A program made the translations under genes and the position numbers. The notes beneath the pieces are model-generated. The model did no database searches. It saw only the letters and a list, made by a program, of their open reading frames with translations, and was not told the origin of the DNA. Shown here piece after piece: positions 11,740-23,768 of a stretch of 64,000 nucleotides of DNA. Source of the stretch: Pleurodeles waltl (taxonomy: Eukaryota > Chordata > Amphibia > Caudata > Salamandridae); assembly GCF_031143425.1 (NCBI RefSeq), contig NC_090450.1, forward strand, positions 172,345,272 to 172,409,271, given 5' to 3'. Position 1 is the first letter of the stretch, and every line of letters begins with the position of its first letter.

Positions 11740-14700
11740 CATAATGGTATCCTCCGGGTATACGTAGTCCATGATCATGAGGTTTAGCTTCCGTAGTCTG
11801 CCACTTGTACCAGCACCCTGAGTGATAGGTAAGGTAGGATGGGCAATTAGTGGAACGGAGGGGCTATAGAGAGAGTCCCTCTGGGCCCACTGCCACAGCC
11901 CGTCCCACGACCAGATCATGCACCCCACAGTGTCAATTAAGGCCATGGGGTGCTTTGAAACCTGTTAAAGCACTAATCAAAGGGGGGAGGAGTGGCGTGG
12001 TTATATTTAGGTGCTGTGTGGGGAAGAAATTGGGTGGGAAACAGACAGTAGTGTGCAAATTGTGATTGCGCGTTGCTGTAGTGAAAGCCCACATCCAGTG
12101 CCGCCAGCCCACCTTGTTCAAATGGTAATGTAAGAACCTCCCAGGCAATTCGGGGTTGCTTCATGGCCCACAAAAGGGTTATAAGAAGGGAGCGGATGTA
12201 GCATTGAAAGTATTGCAGTAGAGGGTGTGGGACGTGAAGGTACAGGTGTAAGAATTTAGGCAGAACAACCATTTTCACCAAAGCAAGCCTGCCAGCCATA
12301 GAGAGTGGAATATTCTGTCAGGATCCTACCTTTTTTGCAGGAGGGAAATGGATGCGCAGACAGCTCCCAACTTCCCTGCTGGCGGGGCAGATCAGATAAC
12401 TATGATCCAGCGTGGCCTACCGGGATGAAAAGACGAGCTGATGGACACTGGAGTACTTTTGAGTTGCCTCGTCTTCTTCTCAGCTTCTAAAATGTAAGCA
12501 AGAGAATTACTGCCTAATTAACTAATACATTAGCATCTATTAATAGGCAATGTATTTATGGATCACCTAATGTCCTTTCCTCCCTTCTGCTAGATTGCTG
12601 TGAAACCGCCTGGCTCCTGATGACTATCTACAAATACAAAAGCTTCTATGTAAATGCCTCTAAGAAAATCTCTGGATTATACATACAGGCAACTTACAGG
12701 CCTAAACCCTCTACACCTACTCCATATACATTGATGTAAATGGACAGAAACACTGCTTCCAGGGAACAGAACAAAGCATAGAAAGTTGAGTCAGGAAGTT
12801 AACCAAACCGTTATAATGGAATCTTAATCATCAGGTTCATTAAGGAAATGAAATACATCAAATTAACCAAATCAGCCATGATTGTGTTGTTCATGACTGC
12901 TCTCTTTTGCTTTTTAGGAGCCAAGAGCTAGGACTTCATTTTACAAAAGTCACATCGGATATGTATCAACAATAGTTATACCAGCGCAATAAGCACAATA
13001 CCGCCTTGAAGACAATATGCTGGCTTTTTACTATTAATCTTCTTTCTTGAAGGACACGATGAACCTGAACAAAAAGACAGGAGACCTGCTGCCTTACGAG
13101 AAAACCGCTAGGAAGTGGAGGTCTGGGACAAAGATGAAGAACGGAGCAGGGTGGGAACTGGCAAGAGAAAGCCGGTGGCACCGCGAAGAACACAGAACAT
13201 GGGACGCCAGGAATCAGGGATGTTGAAGTGAGCGTAAATTCCTGAACAATGAGCATTGGGCTGCCTAAAAGGGCTACGCACTCTATCCTCTTAAAGAGAC
13301 TTGGCTATCAGAGAGCCGCTCACGCGAGGCACCCAACAGATTCCTCCATGCCTCCATCCGATCTTTCAGCCAGATCATCAAGTGGCCATAATTGGAGTGA
13401 CAGAGAGTATCTAGGTCTTGGCTCAGTCAGATCCCCAGGTACTTAACTGGTTTGGTCATCCAGTGCAGGAGAAACTCCAACACCAACTCCTGGGTAGCTG
13501 ACGTAAGTAGAACAATTACAGATTTGGCCCAGTTTATGGTGATGCCAGAGAGCCCCCCAAAGTTTGGTGAATTTCCTGACTAGCTGATCTAAATTCTCGT
13601 GAGGGTGTTTAACATATAAGGTGACGTTATCAGCATACATGGACACCAAAACCACTTGGGGTGAGAAGGCCAGGCCCCGGTGGGAGTTGTGTTGGCGAAG
13701 TCTAGTTGCAAGGGGCTACATTGCAATGGTAAAAAGAATAGGTGACAAAGGGCACTCCTGTGGCGTTCCTCAGGTTACCGGTAAAGTAGGGGTAATCTGT
13801 CCATTAATGCGGAGACAGGCAACAGGGCTTGTATAAAGGAGGCGGTTGAGTTTGAAAAATCTAGGGGTGATATCAAGTCAAGCCAGCAGCGCAAAAAGGT
13901 ATGGCCACTCCAATAAATCAAAGGCCTTAGTGCCATCTAGTAAACTTGCAGAAGCGCTGAGACTGGGTTCAATGGTGTGTAGCAGGGTGAAAAAGGTACG
14001 GAGATTGTGAGCCATAGAGCATCCAGGAACAAACCCAGACTGAGCTGGTCAAACAATGAGCGGGAGCAACAGTTGTAGTCTGAAGGCAATCAGTTCGACA
14101 GGAATGTTATTGTCCATGTTAATCATGGAGAGAGGTATATAAGAGTCGCATCTCTGGGGATCCTTGTCTGTTTTTAAAATGTGATGGTCAGTGCTTCACG
14201 TAAGGAGGGAGGCAACACACCTCATGTCAAGGACTCCTCGTACATGGCAAGGAGATATGGGACTCAGAGGAGAGTGAACTCTTTATAAAATACAGCAGTG
14301 AGTCCGTCAAAGCCTGGGGTCTTAACCCCCGGGAGAGCACTGATCACCTGGACTACGTCCTCCAACGTAAAGGTTTCATCCAGGAATCTGCTGTGTCTGT
14401 CTTCAAGCCAAAGGAGCAGTAATGAACCCAAAAATGAGTTTAAATCAGGGTGCACAGATGACTGAGTTGTTTGGTACAGGGAAGAATAGAAATTAGTAAT
14501 TTCCCTCTGCACCGCTGTCAGACCCGACGCTACTTCACCATTTTCGGTTTTCGGTTTTCAGCTCTGCAATACAGTCACTAGCCCAGGGCTTGTGCAGCAT
14601 ATTTTGCCTGCTCTATCCGCCTTCCCGTATTGTCAGGCTTAGGTCTCTTTACATAAATAGTAAGCCTCCTGCTGTGCATCTTCCTTGAAGTCATTCAATT

Positions 14701-14770
14701 TGCTGTGATTGCAGGCCAGTGTGATTTCACTTTTATCAGTGAAAAACTGAAGCTCTGACATCTTAATATC
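11740..14770 (-). pseudogene. L1 ORF2 (reverse transcriptase) pseudogene
   Basis: Pieces in several frames read in order on the minus strand: the endonuclease-RT linker (about 14770-14515); the RT N-terminal block with ALPGVKTPGFDGLTAVFYKE (about 14350-14270); the catalytic YADD block, here MYADNVTLY, with the second Asp replaced by Asn (about 13635); the block of type YLGI (about 13440); and the C-terminal SMAGRLALVKMVVLPKFLHL block followed by QPRIAW...EQGGLAALD (about 12310-12050). Stops and frameshifts separate the pieces. It would have copied LINE RNA by target-primed reverse transcription, and is inactive here. Confidence 0.82.
12317..13253. other. Unclassified insertion inside the L1 relic
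   Basis: L1 similarity stops near 12316 and resumes near 13254. The insert begins TGTCAGGATCC and ends near cctgaaca, so it has TG...CA ends like an LTR. I found no convincing target duplication and no coding region, so a solo LTR is only one possibility. Confidence 0.35.
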
Positions 14771-14827
14771 GGACTTGAGGCCCATGGTCTGTCCTATTGA
14801 CTGCAATCAGCTGGCATGGGACACTAA

Positions 14828-14996
14828 GGGCCTTATTACTACCTTGACGGAGGGATTTCCTCCATCACAAATGTGGCGGATATTCTGTCCTTTGTATTAT
14901 GATTCCATTATATTCAATGGAGTTCGTAATTTGGCGGACAGGATATGTGTCACATTTGTGATGGAAGAAACCCCCATCAAGGTTGCAATAAGGCCC
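14828..14996. mobile_element. 169-bp foldback MITE with TAA target duplication
   Basis: The termini GGGCCTTATTACTACCTTGA and tcaaggttgcaataaggccc are inverted repeats. The arms continue pairing inward (tccatcacaaatgtg with cacatttgtgatgga; gatattctgtcc with ggacaggatat). TAA flanks both ends (14825-14827, 14997-14999). It is almost the same size as the element at 1375-1544 and has the same foldback design, but a different sequence. Confidence 0.82.
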
Positions 14997-14999
14997 TAA

Positions 15000-17310
15000 A
15001 TTTCATTCTTTTTGCTGCTTGCATAACAAGAGAAAAAAAATAGAAAAGAAAAGCTCATAGGGAGGATTGGAACTTCCTGATGGGACATCTCAAGTGACCT
15101 GGCACTTTGTCCACATCTCACTATTTCAGCCTTATTGTGAGCTAAAAGAGAGGGTGCCTGTTTGTGGTTGAGAGTAAGAAGCTACAGCATGGTAGGGGTC
15201 TTGCACAATGCAGCTTCAGGAGTGCATTCTCCATTAGAGATGCTAATTGGGAATGTGGACAACTACAGTTGAACAGCCCTGAATGTGTGATTGAAAACCG
15301 TTCTAGGTACCTCCCCAGGAATATGCTCTGCAAATTTATTTCTTCCATTGAGCCCATTGACTGCTCTTATAATTACTAATCAGAGGCACAGGGAAAGTGT
15401 GATTTGCCTAAGGTTAAAGAGTGTACTAAAGAATTGTAAAGTAGAGCTGCTTGTTCCAACAGCTTCTTTTTTAACCGCCATATTTCATTTTGGTGAACAG
15501 ATCCTGAGAGTTGAGACTATCTACCCATCATCCCAAAAGATGATATCAGCCCTGTTTTGTTAACCAGAGATTTACTAAAAACTTTTACATTGATTCAAAA
15601 TACCCCTACACTTGGACAAAAACTGGTAAGAGAGGAATATGTTTAAAAGCTGGGTGCCCAAAAGCACATATTTTTTGCTATGATTAAAAACCATGCCTCC
15701 GGTTTCCACAATTTGCAAGTAGGACATCAAAACACAAGTGGGTAATGGTGATTCTAATGGTATGGCCAATAGACTAACTTTGAAGGAAAATGTCACAGTA
15801 CTGGGCACTCTTACCAGAATTATAAGTCTGTGTTTATTTACAGCATGTTTAGGAAACATTATAGAGCCAGGATTAGATGTTAAGTCTAAAGGTAAACCCC
15901 AGGTGCCCACCCTAGTGAATTTCCCACCTTGTTAGGGGTCCTGTGAAGGTATTTCTAGCACTTCCATACAATGGGAAAGGCAGACATAGTTTGTGAGATC
16001 TTTTCTTTATGTCCTGGGGCAGTAGGTGGCTACTGGGCAGTATTCATGGTATATGGCAATGTTTACCACATGTGTTTCAAGTATTAGGACTATTTATTTC
16101 ATTTAGACGAGGGCTATTTGTTTTGTAAGTGTGTTTCTTCAAAACTGCAAATTGCACGCTCTTTTGTTGCTCCGGGAGGTAGAACAAGGAGTGAAACTCA
16201 AATACAATATGACATAGTAATCACACTCAACATCCTTAATGTCATCCCACTGCTCCTCACAAAATGTTTTCTGATGCCTCTATGAGCACAACATGTGCAC
16301 ACACATGCAAAATATCTCCCGTCATAGAAGGTGTCCTGCAAAGTCATCATTGAAATTTCTCAACCATAGTTTCCTGTGTAGGTGGGGTTAAAAATTCTAC
16401 CAAGTACATCCCTACCAAGTTTTCCAGGTTCATGTGTGATGCGCTCCACCATTCCAGGTTTCTTTGAATTCTCAGACTTGTAGTTTTGTTTTTTCCATTA
16501 TAAAACAAGACTGCAACTATCAGAATGCAAAGAAAATACCTGGAGTGGAGCTGCACATCACGCATGGACCTGAGAAACTTGGCAGATATGTAGGTATCTT
16601 AAATTTGTTTTCAAGGTTCAATGTCAGTCTTGTTCTGAAGCGCCCAAATAGTCTGTGCTCATGGACTCAAGTAACGAGTTTTTGATTGTGCAATGAAAAG
16701 ATAATTTACTAGCTTTAATTAATTGTTTCTCAACTTTACATTTTAAGGGTTTTTACATGACCAATTTACAGGACAGAATGCATTTGATGGCGTCGAGTCA
16801 GGCAAATCTCAGTAGGCGGAGTTAGAAAAGCAGAATAGATTCTTTCGTGAGACAGCCATACATGCCAATAGACCCGATTCAGATGAAAGAATCCTGATTT
16901 TTGTAGCGGGTTCTAATTTTGCTGTTGCCCGCCTAAAATTGCCTCTGCTGCAATAGAAGTCAATGCGGTAAATACACACTGCCAGTAATTTTTTTAATCT
17001 CCCACTTTCCACTTGCAAAATGTTGGCATGTACTGGACAGTTGTGAAAGTGCTGAGCATGATTGTTTGTGAAGCTGTTGCTATTTTCTAGGGTGTGAACT
17101 GTGAAGTGGGTCGGTGGGCTCTGGTTTAATTGACCAGCCCATTTGCCTAACACCGGAAAGAGTTCACGGCATTCTCTGGCCAGGTGTGGCCAGAGGTTAT
17201 ATGTCAAAGGAGAGAAGACTGCACAGGGTCTTTCATCCCAACTATAGTACAGAGAGCGGTGTTTCAATGATTTATACCTCTGCAACGCACGCTAGCCCGG
17301 CCCTGTTTAG
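15000..17310. other. Unclassified non-coding DNA upstream of the Gypsy element
   Basis: No recognised gene. The longest open frame (16809-17285, minus, 158 codons) has no domain known to me and lies in sequence with a repeat-like composition. It is treated as incidental. Confidence 0.5.
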
Positions 17311-17315
17311 GCCAC

Positions 17316-17543
17316 CGTTATGTTTGGTGCACAGACGTGACCATGTCACTGTGTATACAGAAGGGTGTTCCTACAGCTGAACCCTCAACACAGGGACTAA
17401 TGTGAGAGTCCGATTATGCAGTAAAAGAAAAAGTAATGAAAGTGTAAGGGTGTTTTTTAGGCTTGCGGCTTATGACACCAACTGCAGTTTGGTCATTATT
17501 ACATGTTGCCATACCGCACTGTGTTCTTTGCTATGACCCAACA
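17316..17543 (+). repeat. 5' LTR of the Gypsy element
   Basis: Direct repeat of the 3' LTR. Shared blocks include gttatgtttggtgcac, cacagggactaatg, gtaaaagaaaaagtaat, acaccaactgcagt and ggtcattatt. The expected TG start is CG here (T-to-C change at 17316). It ends ...gacccaaca. Confidence 0.82.
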
Positions 17544-17545
17544 AC

Positions 17546-17562
17546 TGGTGTCGAGGGGGTCC
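17546..17562 (+). promoter_or_regulatory. Probable primer-binding site of the Gypsy element
   Basis: TGGTGTCGAGGGGGTCC begins two bases after the LTR end, the expected place for a tRNA primer-binding site, and starts with the usual TGG. The matching tRNA was not identified. Confidence 0.5.
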
Positions 17563-18275
17563 AGTTCCCATGGACTCACCTTGTCGACCGGCTGACGCTC
17601 TGCCACATTGCGGCAGCAGCTACCTCACACCTCTCAGCTTTCAGCACTCCTGCCAATAAAGTGCTGTGTGCCCCCCCTGCTTATCGGTCCGTGGTTCTTG
17701 CTGGTGGCACCTCATCTACATTACCCCCTTGCTTCCCCACTCAGCCTACACCACGATCGCTGCCTCTGTGACAGCCTACTGCTGCCCTCTGATGGCGCCC
17801 AGGTAAGGCTGCACCTCCTGCAGGCCCAACTACAGCCACATGTGTCAATTTGGGATTACTAGGCATGACTGTCTGCCTACCTTCAGTCTCTTCCTTCTAA
17901 CTGGGACCTGGCCTGCTCCACAGTTCAAGTGAGGAACCCATCTCTCTAACAGCAGAGCGTGGAGCTGCACATAGTTCTACTCATGCTGCTGTAGTGCCTC
18001 CCTTTTGACAATCACGTTTTTTTCACTCACACCTGCAGTCACTGAACCGTCCATCACCACCCCATGCTTGATCTCTCCTCTGCCTACTAGCTGGAGACCC
18101 CACTTGGCAGTTCACTAGAGGTACCATGAGGAGACATTTCTGACATTGGTGGTCAGCAGGGGAGCAGAGCATGTGTTTGTTTCGCTCCACATCTTGCCAC
18201 ATACAAATATCACAGTCAACCTCCAATCCCAGTTCCGGAGACCACACCAGAGCCTAGAATACAGGCACCATCACC

Positions 18276-19020
18276 ATGATGTCAATACCACCCATTGAGC
18301 CATTTGTAGTTGATGGTCCCCCGTCTGCTGAAGCAGCAAAATGGAAAGATTGGGTCAAACCCTGGAGACATACTTTGCAGCCTTCGCACTGGACAATGAC
18401 CGGCAATGCCACATGCTTCTACATTTGGGTGGTCCAGACATTCATAAATTGGGCAAGTTTGTCCCTGAAACAGGTCCACCATATACCAACAGCTCACTGA
18501 AACCAGCCCTGACAGTGCATTTTGAGCCCTTGTCTAACCCGGACTATGAGAGGTTTTTGTTGCGGCATGCTTGACAACTCCCCGAAGAATCAGTAGACGT
18601 ATTTTACATGCATCTGAAAGATCTTACCAGCATGTGCACATCACCCAATGTCAATGATGAAATCTGTGCTCAATTCATCCAAGGGTGCCTATCAGTCAAG
18701 CTACAAGAGAACATTCTCCATGTCCCCTGCATGACCATGGCAGATATCTTGATGATGGGCAGATCCAAAGAACTGTCCAAGGTGTGTGCTGCACACATGG
18801 AGACAGTGCTACAACACCAAGTAAAGAAAGAACCAGTCAATTCAGTCATGACAGGGCCAGTTGAAAGAAAGAAGACACGAGCCAAACTCAACACCACAAC
18901 GAAGATGTGCTATGGATTTGGAGGGCAGTAGCCCCACCAAGGGCCTTGTCCAGCACAGGAAAGGCGGTGTTCAGCATGCAACAAGCCAAACCATTTGGCG
19001 AAGGTATATCAATCCTCAGC
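18276..19020 (+). pseudogene. Gypsy gag pseudogene
   Basis: Starts with MMSIPPIEPFVVDGPP, then shifts frame near 18340 into a capsid-like region (ETYFAAFALDN... HLGGPDIHKLG... NPDYERFLLRHA). After an in-frame stop near 18572 this continues with PEESVDVFYMHLKDL and a basic segment. A zinc-knuckle-like tail follows around 18905-19005 (CYGFGG...GPCPAQ...CSACNKPNHLAK), in which the expected second Cys is Phe. Gag would form the particle that packages element RNA. At least three breaks make it non-functional. Confidence 0.75.
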
Positions 19021-19059
19021 TACCCAACAAAGGCCCAAGTTGAAACCTATTAACACCCT

Positions 19060-19360
19060 GCACACACCACTTGCTTGTGAAAAAGAAGAAGAAGAAGACA
19101 TGGATGATGATGAGATCGAAGGGGTCATACATGCCATGTGGCCAGGTGGGCAACCCTGCAAACAAATCCCAAAATGCAACATACTCCTCGTGTGTCATCC
19201 AATATGTGCATTGATTGCTACAGGAGCATCCATCAATATCATGGCACAGTCCGTGCTAAAGACACTTCCTAACCAATGTGCAGCACCCCACATCTACATA
19301 GGTATTCGCATACGGATCAACAACCCCCTTACAATTGGCAGGGGTGTTCACAACTAACAT
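19060..19360 (+). pseudogene. Gypsy aspartic protease remnant, catalytic Asp lost
   Basis: Follows gag after an acidic linker (EKEEEEDMDDDE). The retropepsin core reads CALIATGASINIM, where the family has DTGA; the catalytic Asp codon is GCT (Ala), so the enzyme could not be active. The downstream flap region is short and frameshifted. Confidence 0.75.
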
Positions 19361-19458
19361 TGCCGATGAAAAACACTCCACTCACACCAACGTATACGTC
19401 ACCTGAGGGGCTCTGGGATGCTGCTAAGTTGGCGGATGCCAAACGCCTGTAAATCGTT

Positions 19459-19712
19459 GTGTTCACCTGCAGCGTCCATCAGGAATGTGAAGAGGATCTG
19501 GTGACGGAGTTCTCACCTCTGGTTGAAGGCACTGGCTGCCTCAAAGATCACCTCATACATCTGCATATTGACCATACTGTCCAAGCAGTCGCCCTGAACC
19601 ATCGTAGAGTGGCCTTCCATCTCAGGCCCAAAGTGGAAGAGGAGCTAGGAAAATTGGAGCAAGCAAACATCATAGAGAAGGTTGATAGTCCAAACCCATG
19701 GTGGTCTGTCGA
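19459..19712 (+). pseudogene. Gypsy reverse transcriptase N-terminal fragment
   Basis: Contains the entry segment typical of Ty3/Gypsy RT: LKDHLIHLHIDHTVQAVAL, HRRVAFHLRPKVEEEL, LEQANIIEKVDSPNPW. The match stops abruptly after NPWW at about 19705, where unrelated sequence begins. The palm domain with the catalytic YxDD is missing, by deletion or insertion. Confidence 0.8.
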
Positions 19713-20751
19713 GATGGGGGCACTCACCTGAAAAGCAGGATGTCTGCAGGGGCGATGGTATGCCCCCGACCTCCTGGAACACCTTGCAGCACTTCCTGGT
19801 GGACACAGAAACCCCGGCAGGTGTCTGAAAAGGAAAGGGGGAGTGGAAGAGAAGAGACAGGCACGTCTTGCCGGTCCAGCCAGGCACCCTGTCTCTTCGG
19901 GGGGCAGGTCGTTGTTGACAGAGTGATAGTAGAGTTAGTGCACTCAGCGTCCTTGAAACTGAATCTCTCTTTATGATATGGGCATGGGAGCGGTAGAAGA
20001 ACACCGGGATGCTCCAGCACTTTTCTTGGATAATAATAACTGTTGGAACAATTACTAACACTGCATTACCAAAAACCCAAACTGAGTACCATAACAATAG
20101 TACTTCGACACTAGGGCTGGCTTCACAGAGATTCACTGTTGCACACTACAATTAGAACTGTGGTTGCACTTATCATGCACAAGAAAGACAAATAAAGGGC
20201 ATTAATTATATCACATATAACTTTCCTGCATGCATAGGGTTAAACCAACAGGAACAAAAACAATCCAAGAAATACAAATGTCCACTCTGGGTTTAAACAG
20301 GCAGGGTGGCACAGTTTGGTTTGGTTTCACTGTGTGTGTGAAAAACCCTTCAAAAGCAAATTTCTCAAAACTGAAACACTGGCATGAATTACACAATTTA
20401 AATCCAAGAGTTATGCTATTAGAGAAAGAAAAGTCACGTAAATGCTCTTTTAAAATTGCACTGTCACTTTTTGTAGTACTTGAGCTCAAGCAGATTTCCT
20501 GAAGCACATTTAGGCAAGTAACTGCAAAAATAATGTAGCATGTTCAGAAATGCATTTGTCTCTTCAAGATAAGCACTCTGCCAAAATACGAGGTCTGAAA
20601 TACACCAGCTGTTCTAGGAAAGCGTGGTGCTCAAAGAACAAACTCTCTGGAGAATACTAGTCACTTAGCTGCAGTCTTTTCCGGAGTGCTGGAGGAATGC
20701 CTGGTGTCAGCTGGTACATGAACGAAGAAAAGAATTGCCTCAAAAAAGTCC
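19712..20751. other. Unclassified 1-kb segment between Gypsy RT and the piggyBac-like element
   Basis: Starts at TGTCGAGATGGG and shows no Gypsy similarity. The overlapping minus-strand ORFs (19645-20136 and 19724-20020) have no recognisable domain. It may be a solo LTR, but its right end is lost at the TTAA site of the next element and I could not prove ends. Confidence 0.4.
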
Positions 20752-21824
20752 TTAACCCCTTAGCTGCTGGGCCTTTTCCCCCCCAGTGCTGAGCCCTTTT
20801 TTGGCTATTTGGGGTAGTTCGCGCTTAGGGCTTCATAACTTTTTGTCCACATAAGCTAACCACGCCAAATTTGCGTCCTTTTTTTCCAACATCCTAGGGA
20901 TTCTAATGGTACCCAGAGTTTGTGGTTTACCCTGGAGGAGACCAAGAAAATAGCCAAAATACAGTGAAAATTTAGTTTTTTCCAAAAAAATGGGAAAAAA
21001 GGGCCGCCGAAGAAGGCTTGTGGTTTTTTCCCTGAAAATGCCATCAACAAAGGGTTTCTGGTGCTGAAATCACTATCTTCCCACCTTTCAGGAACGGGCA
21101 GACTTGAATCAGAAAACCACATTTTCCAACACAAATTTGGCATTTTACTGGGACATACCCCATTTTTACTATTTTTGGTGCTTTCAACCTCCTTCCAGTT
21201 AGTGACAGGAATGGGTGTGAAACCAATGCTGGATCCCGGAAAGCTAAACATTTCTGAAAACTAGACAAAATTCTGAATTCAGCAAGGGGTCATTTGTGTA
21301 GATCCTACAAGGTTTTCCTACAGAAAATAACAGCTGAAATAAAAAAATATTGAAATTGAGCTGAAAACAACAGCCATTTTTCTTTATGTTTTACTCTGTA
21401 ACTTTTTCCTGCGATGTCAGATTTCTGAAAGCAATATACCGTTTTGTCTGCTGGACTCTTCTGGTTGCGGGGATATAAAGGGCTTATAGGTTCATCAAGA
21501 ACCCTAGGTACCCAGAGCCAATAAATGAGGTGCACCCTGCAGTTGGTTTTCATTCTATACTGGGTATACAGCAATTCATTTGCTGAAATATGAGGAGTGA
21601 AAAAGAGGTATCAAGAAAACCTTTGCATTTCCAAAATGGGATCAAGATAAGGTTTTGAGGAGCAGTGGTTATTTGCACATCTTTGAATTCCGAGGTGCCC
21701 ATACTAGCATGTGAATTGCAGGGCATTTCTCAAATAGACGTCTTTTTTACACACTCTCTTATATTTGGAAGGAAAAAATGTAGAGAAAGATAAGGGGCAA
21801 TAACACTTGTTTTGCTATTCTATG

Positions 21825-23768
21825 TTCCCCCAAGTCTCCCGATAAAAATGATACCTCACTTGTGTGGGTAGGCCTAGCGCCCGCGACAGGAAATGCCCCA
21901 AAACACAACGTGGACACATCCCATTTTTTCACAAAATACAGAGCTGTTTTTTTGCAAAGTGCCTACCTGTAGATTATGGCCTCTAGCTCAGCCGGCACAT
22001 AGGGAAACCTACCAAACCTGTACATTTTTGAAAACTAGAGACCTAGGGGAATCCAAGATGGGGTGACTCGCGGGGCTCTGACCAGGTTCTGTTACCCAGA
22101 ATCCTTTGCAAACCTCAAAAAGTGGCTAAAAAAACAAGTTTTCCTCACATTTCGGTGACAGAAAGTTCTGGAATCTGAGAGGAGCCTCAAATTTCCTTCC
22201 ACCCAGCGTCCCCCCAAGTCTCCCGATAAAAATGATACCTCACTTGTGTGGGTAGGCCTAGCGCCCGCAACAGGAAATGCCCCAAAATACAACGTGGACA
22301 CATCACAGAAAACAGAGCTGTTTTTTGCAAAGTGCCTACCTGTAGATTTTGGCCTCTAGCTCAGCCGGCACCTAGGGAAACCTACCAAACCTGTACATTT
22401 TTTAAAACTAGAGACCTAGGGGAATCCAAGATGGGGTGACTCGCGGGGCTCTGACCAGGTTCTGTTACCCAGAATCCTTTGCAAACCTCAAAAAGTGGCT
22501 AAAAAAACAAGTTTTCCTCACATTTCGGTGACAGAAAGTTCTGGAATCTGAGAGGAGCCTCAAATTTCCATCCACCCAGCGTCCCCCCAAGTCTCCCGAT
22601 AAAAATGATACCTCACTTGTGTGGGTAGGCCTAGCGCCCGCGACAGGAAATGCCCCAAAACACAACGTGGACACATCACAGAAAACAGAGCTGTTTTTTG
22701 CAAAGTGCCTACCTGTAGATTTTGGCCTCTAGCTCAGCCGGCACCTAGGGAAACCTACCAAACCTGTACATTTTTGAAAACTAGAGACCTAGGGGAATCC
22801 AAGATGGGGTGACTCGCGGGGCTCTGACCAGGTTCTGTTACCCAGAATCCTTTGCAAACCTCAAAAAGTGGCTAAAAAAACAAGTTTTCCTCACATTTCG
22901 GTGACAGAAAGTTCTGGAATCGGAGAGGAGCCTCAAATTTCCTTCCACCCAGCGTCCCCCCAAGTCTCCCGATAAAAATGATACCTCACTTGTGTGGGTA
23001 GGCCTAGCGCCCGCGACAGTAAATGCCCCAAAACACAACGTGGACACATCACAGAAAACAGAGCTGTTTTTTGCAAAGTGCCTACCTGTAGATTTTGGCC
23101 TCTAGCTCAGCCGGCACCTAGGGAAACCTACCAAACCTGTACATTTTTGAAAACTAGAGACCTAGGGGAATCCAAGATGGGGTGACTCGCGGGGCTCTGA
23201 CCAGGTTCTGTTACCCAGAATCCTTTGCAAACCTCAAAAAGTGGCTAAAAAAACAAGTTTTCCTCACATTTCGGTGACAGAAAGTTCTGGAATCGGAGAG
23301 GAGCCTCAAATTTCCTTCCACCCAGCGTCCCCCCAAGTCTCCCGATAAAAATGATACCTCACTTGTGTGGGTAGGCCTAGCGCCCGCGACAGGAAATGCC
23401 CCAAAACACAACGTGGACACATCACAGAAAACAGAGCTGTTTTTTGCAAAGTGCCTACCTGTAGATTTTGGCCTCTAGCTCAGCCGGCACCTAGGGAAAC
23501 CTACCAAACCTGTACATTTTTGAAAACTAGAGATCTAGGGGAATCCAAGGAGGGGTGACTTGCGGGGCTCGGACCAGGTTCTGTTACCCAGAATCCTTTG
23601 CAAACCTCAAAAAGTGGCTAAAAAAACAAGTTTTCCTCACATTTCGGTGACAGAAAGTTCTGGAATCTGAGAGGAGCCACAAATTTCCTTCCACCCAGCG
23701 TTCCCCCAAGCCTCCCGATAAAAATGATACCTCACTTGTGTGGTTAGGCCTGGTGCCTGCGACAGGAA
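21825..23768. repeat. 373-bp tandem array, five full copies plus a partial sixth
   Basis: Units begin near cccaagtctcccgataaaaa at about 21829, 22210, 22583, 22956, 23329 and 23702. The first unit is slightly longer (about 381 bp). The inner copies differ from one another at only a few positions, such as cgacagg/caacagg/cgacagt, while the edge copies are more diverged; this is typical of array turnover. Each unit contains two opposite open frames of 63 and 69 codons, but 373 is not a multiple of three and no protein similarity was seen. Confidence 0.95.

Larger units (their letters stand above)
11491..14775 (-). mobile_element. L1-like LINE, antisense, degraded
   Basis: Non-LTR retrotransposon on the minus strand, ending at an oligo-T tract at about 11491-11501, which would be the poly(A) tail in sense orientation. 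Reading from high to low coordinates, the order of RT and C-terminal blocks is that of L1 ORF2. The 5' part (ORF1 and endonuclease) was not found, so the copy is 5'-truncated, as most L1 copies are. A 0.9-kb unrelated segment interrupts it at about 12317-13253. Confidence 0.82.

Noticed and set aside
12317..13253. Solo LTR inside the L1 relic
   Set aside because: TG...CA ends are present but no matching target duplication or related second copy was found; left as unclassified.
16809..17285. 158-codon minus-strand ORF
   Set aside because: No recognisable domain, repeat-like composition and no splice or promoter context; most likely a chance frame in an unidentified repeat.
19645..20136. 163-codon minus-strand ORF
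   Set aside because: It crosses the boundary between Gypsy RT (plus strand) and the unclassified insert, so it cannot be an ancestral gene.
22092..23558. Repeated ORFs in the 373-bp array as a repeat protein gene
   Set aside because: The unit length is not a multiple of three, so frames do not join across units, and similarity is at DNA level.
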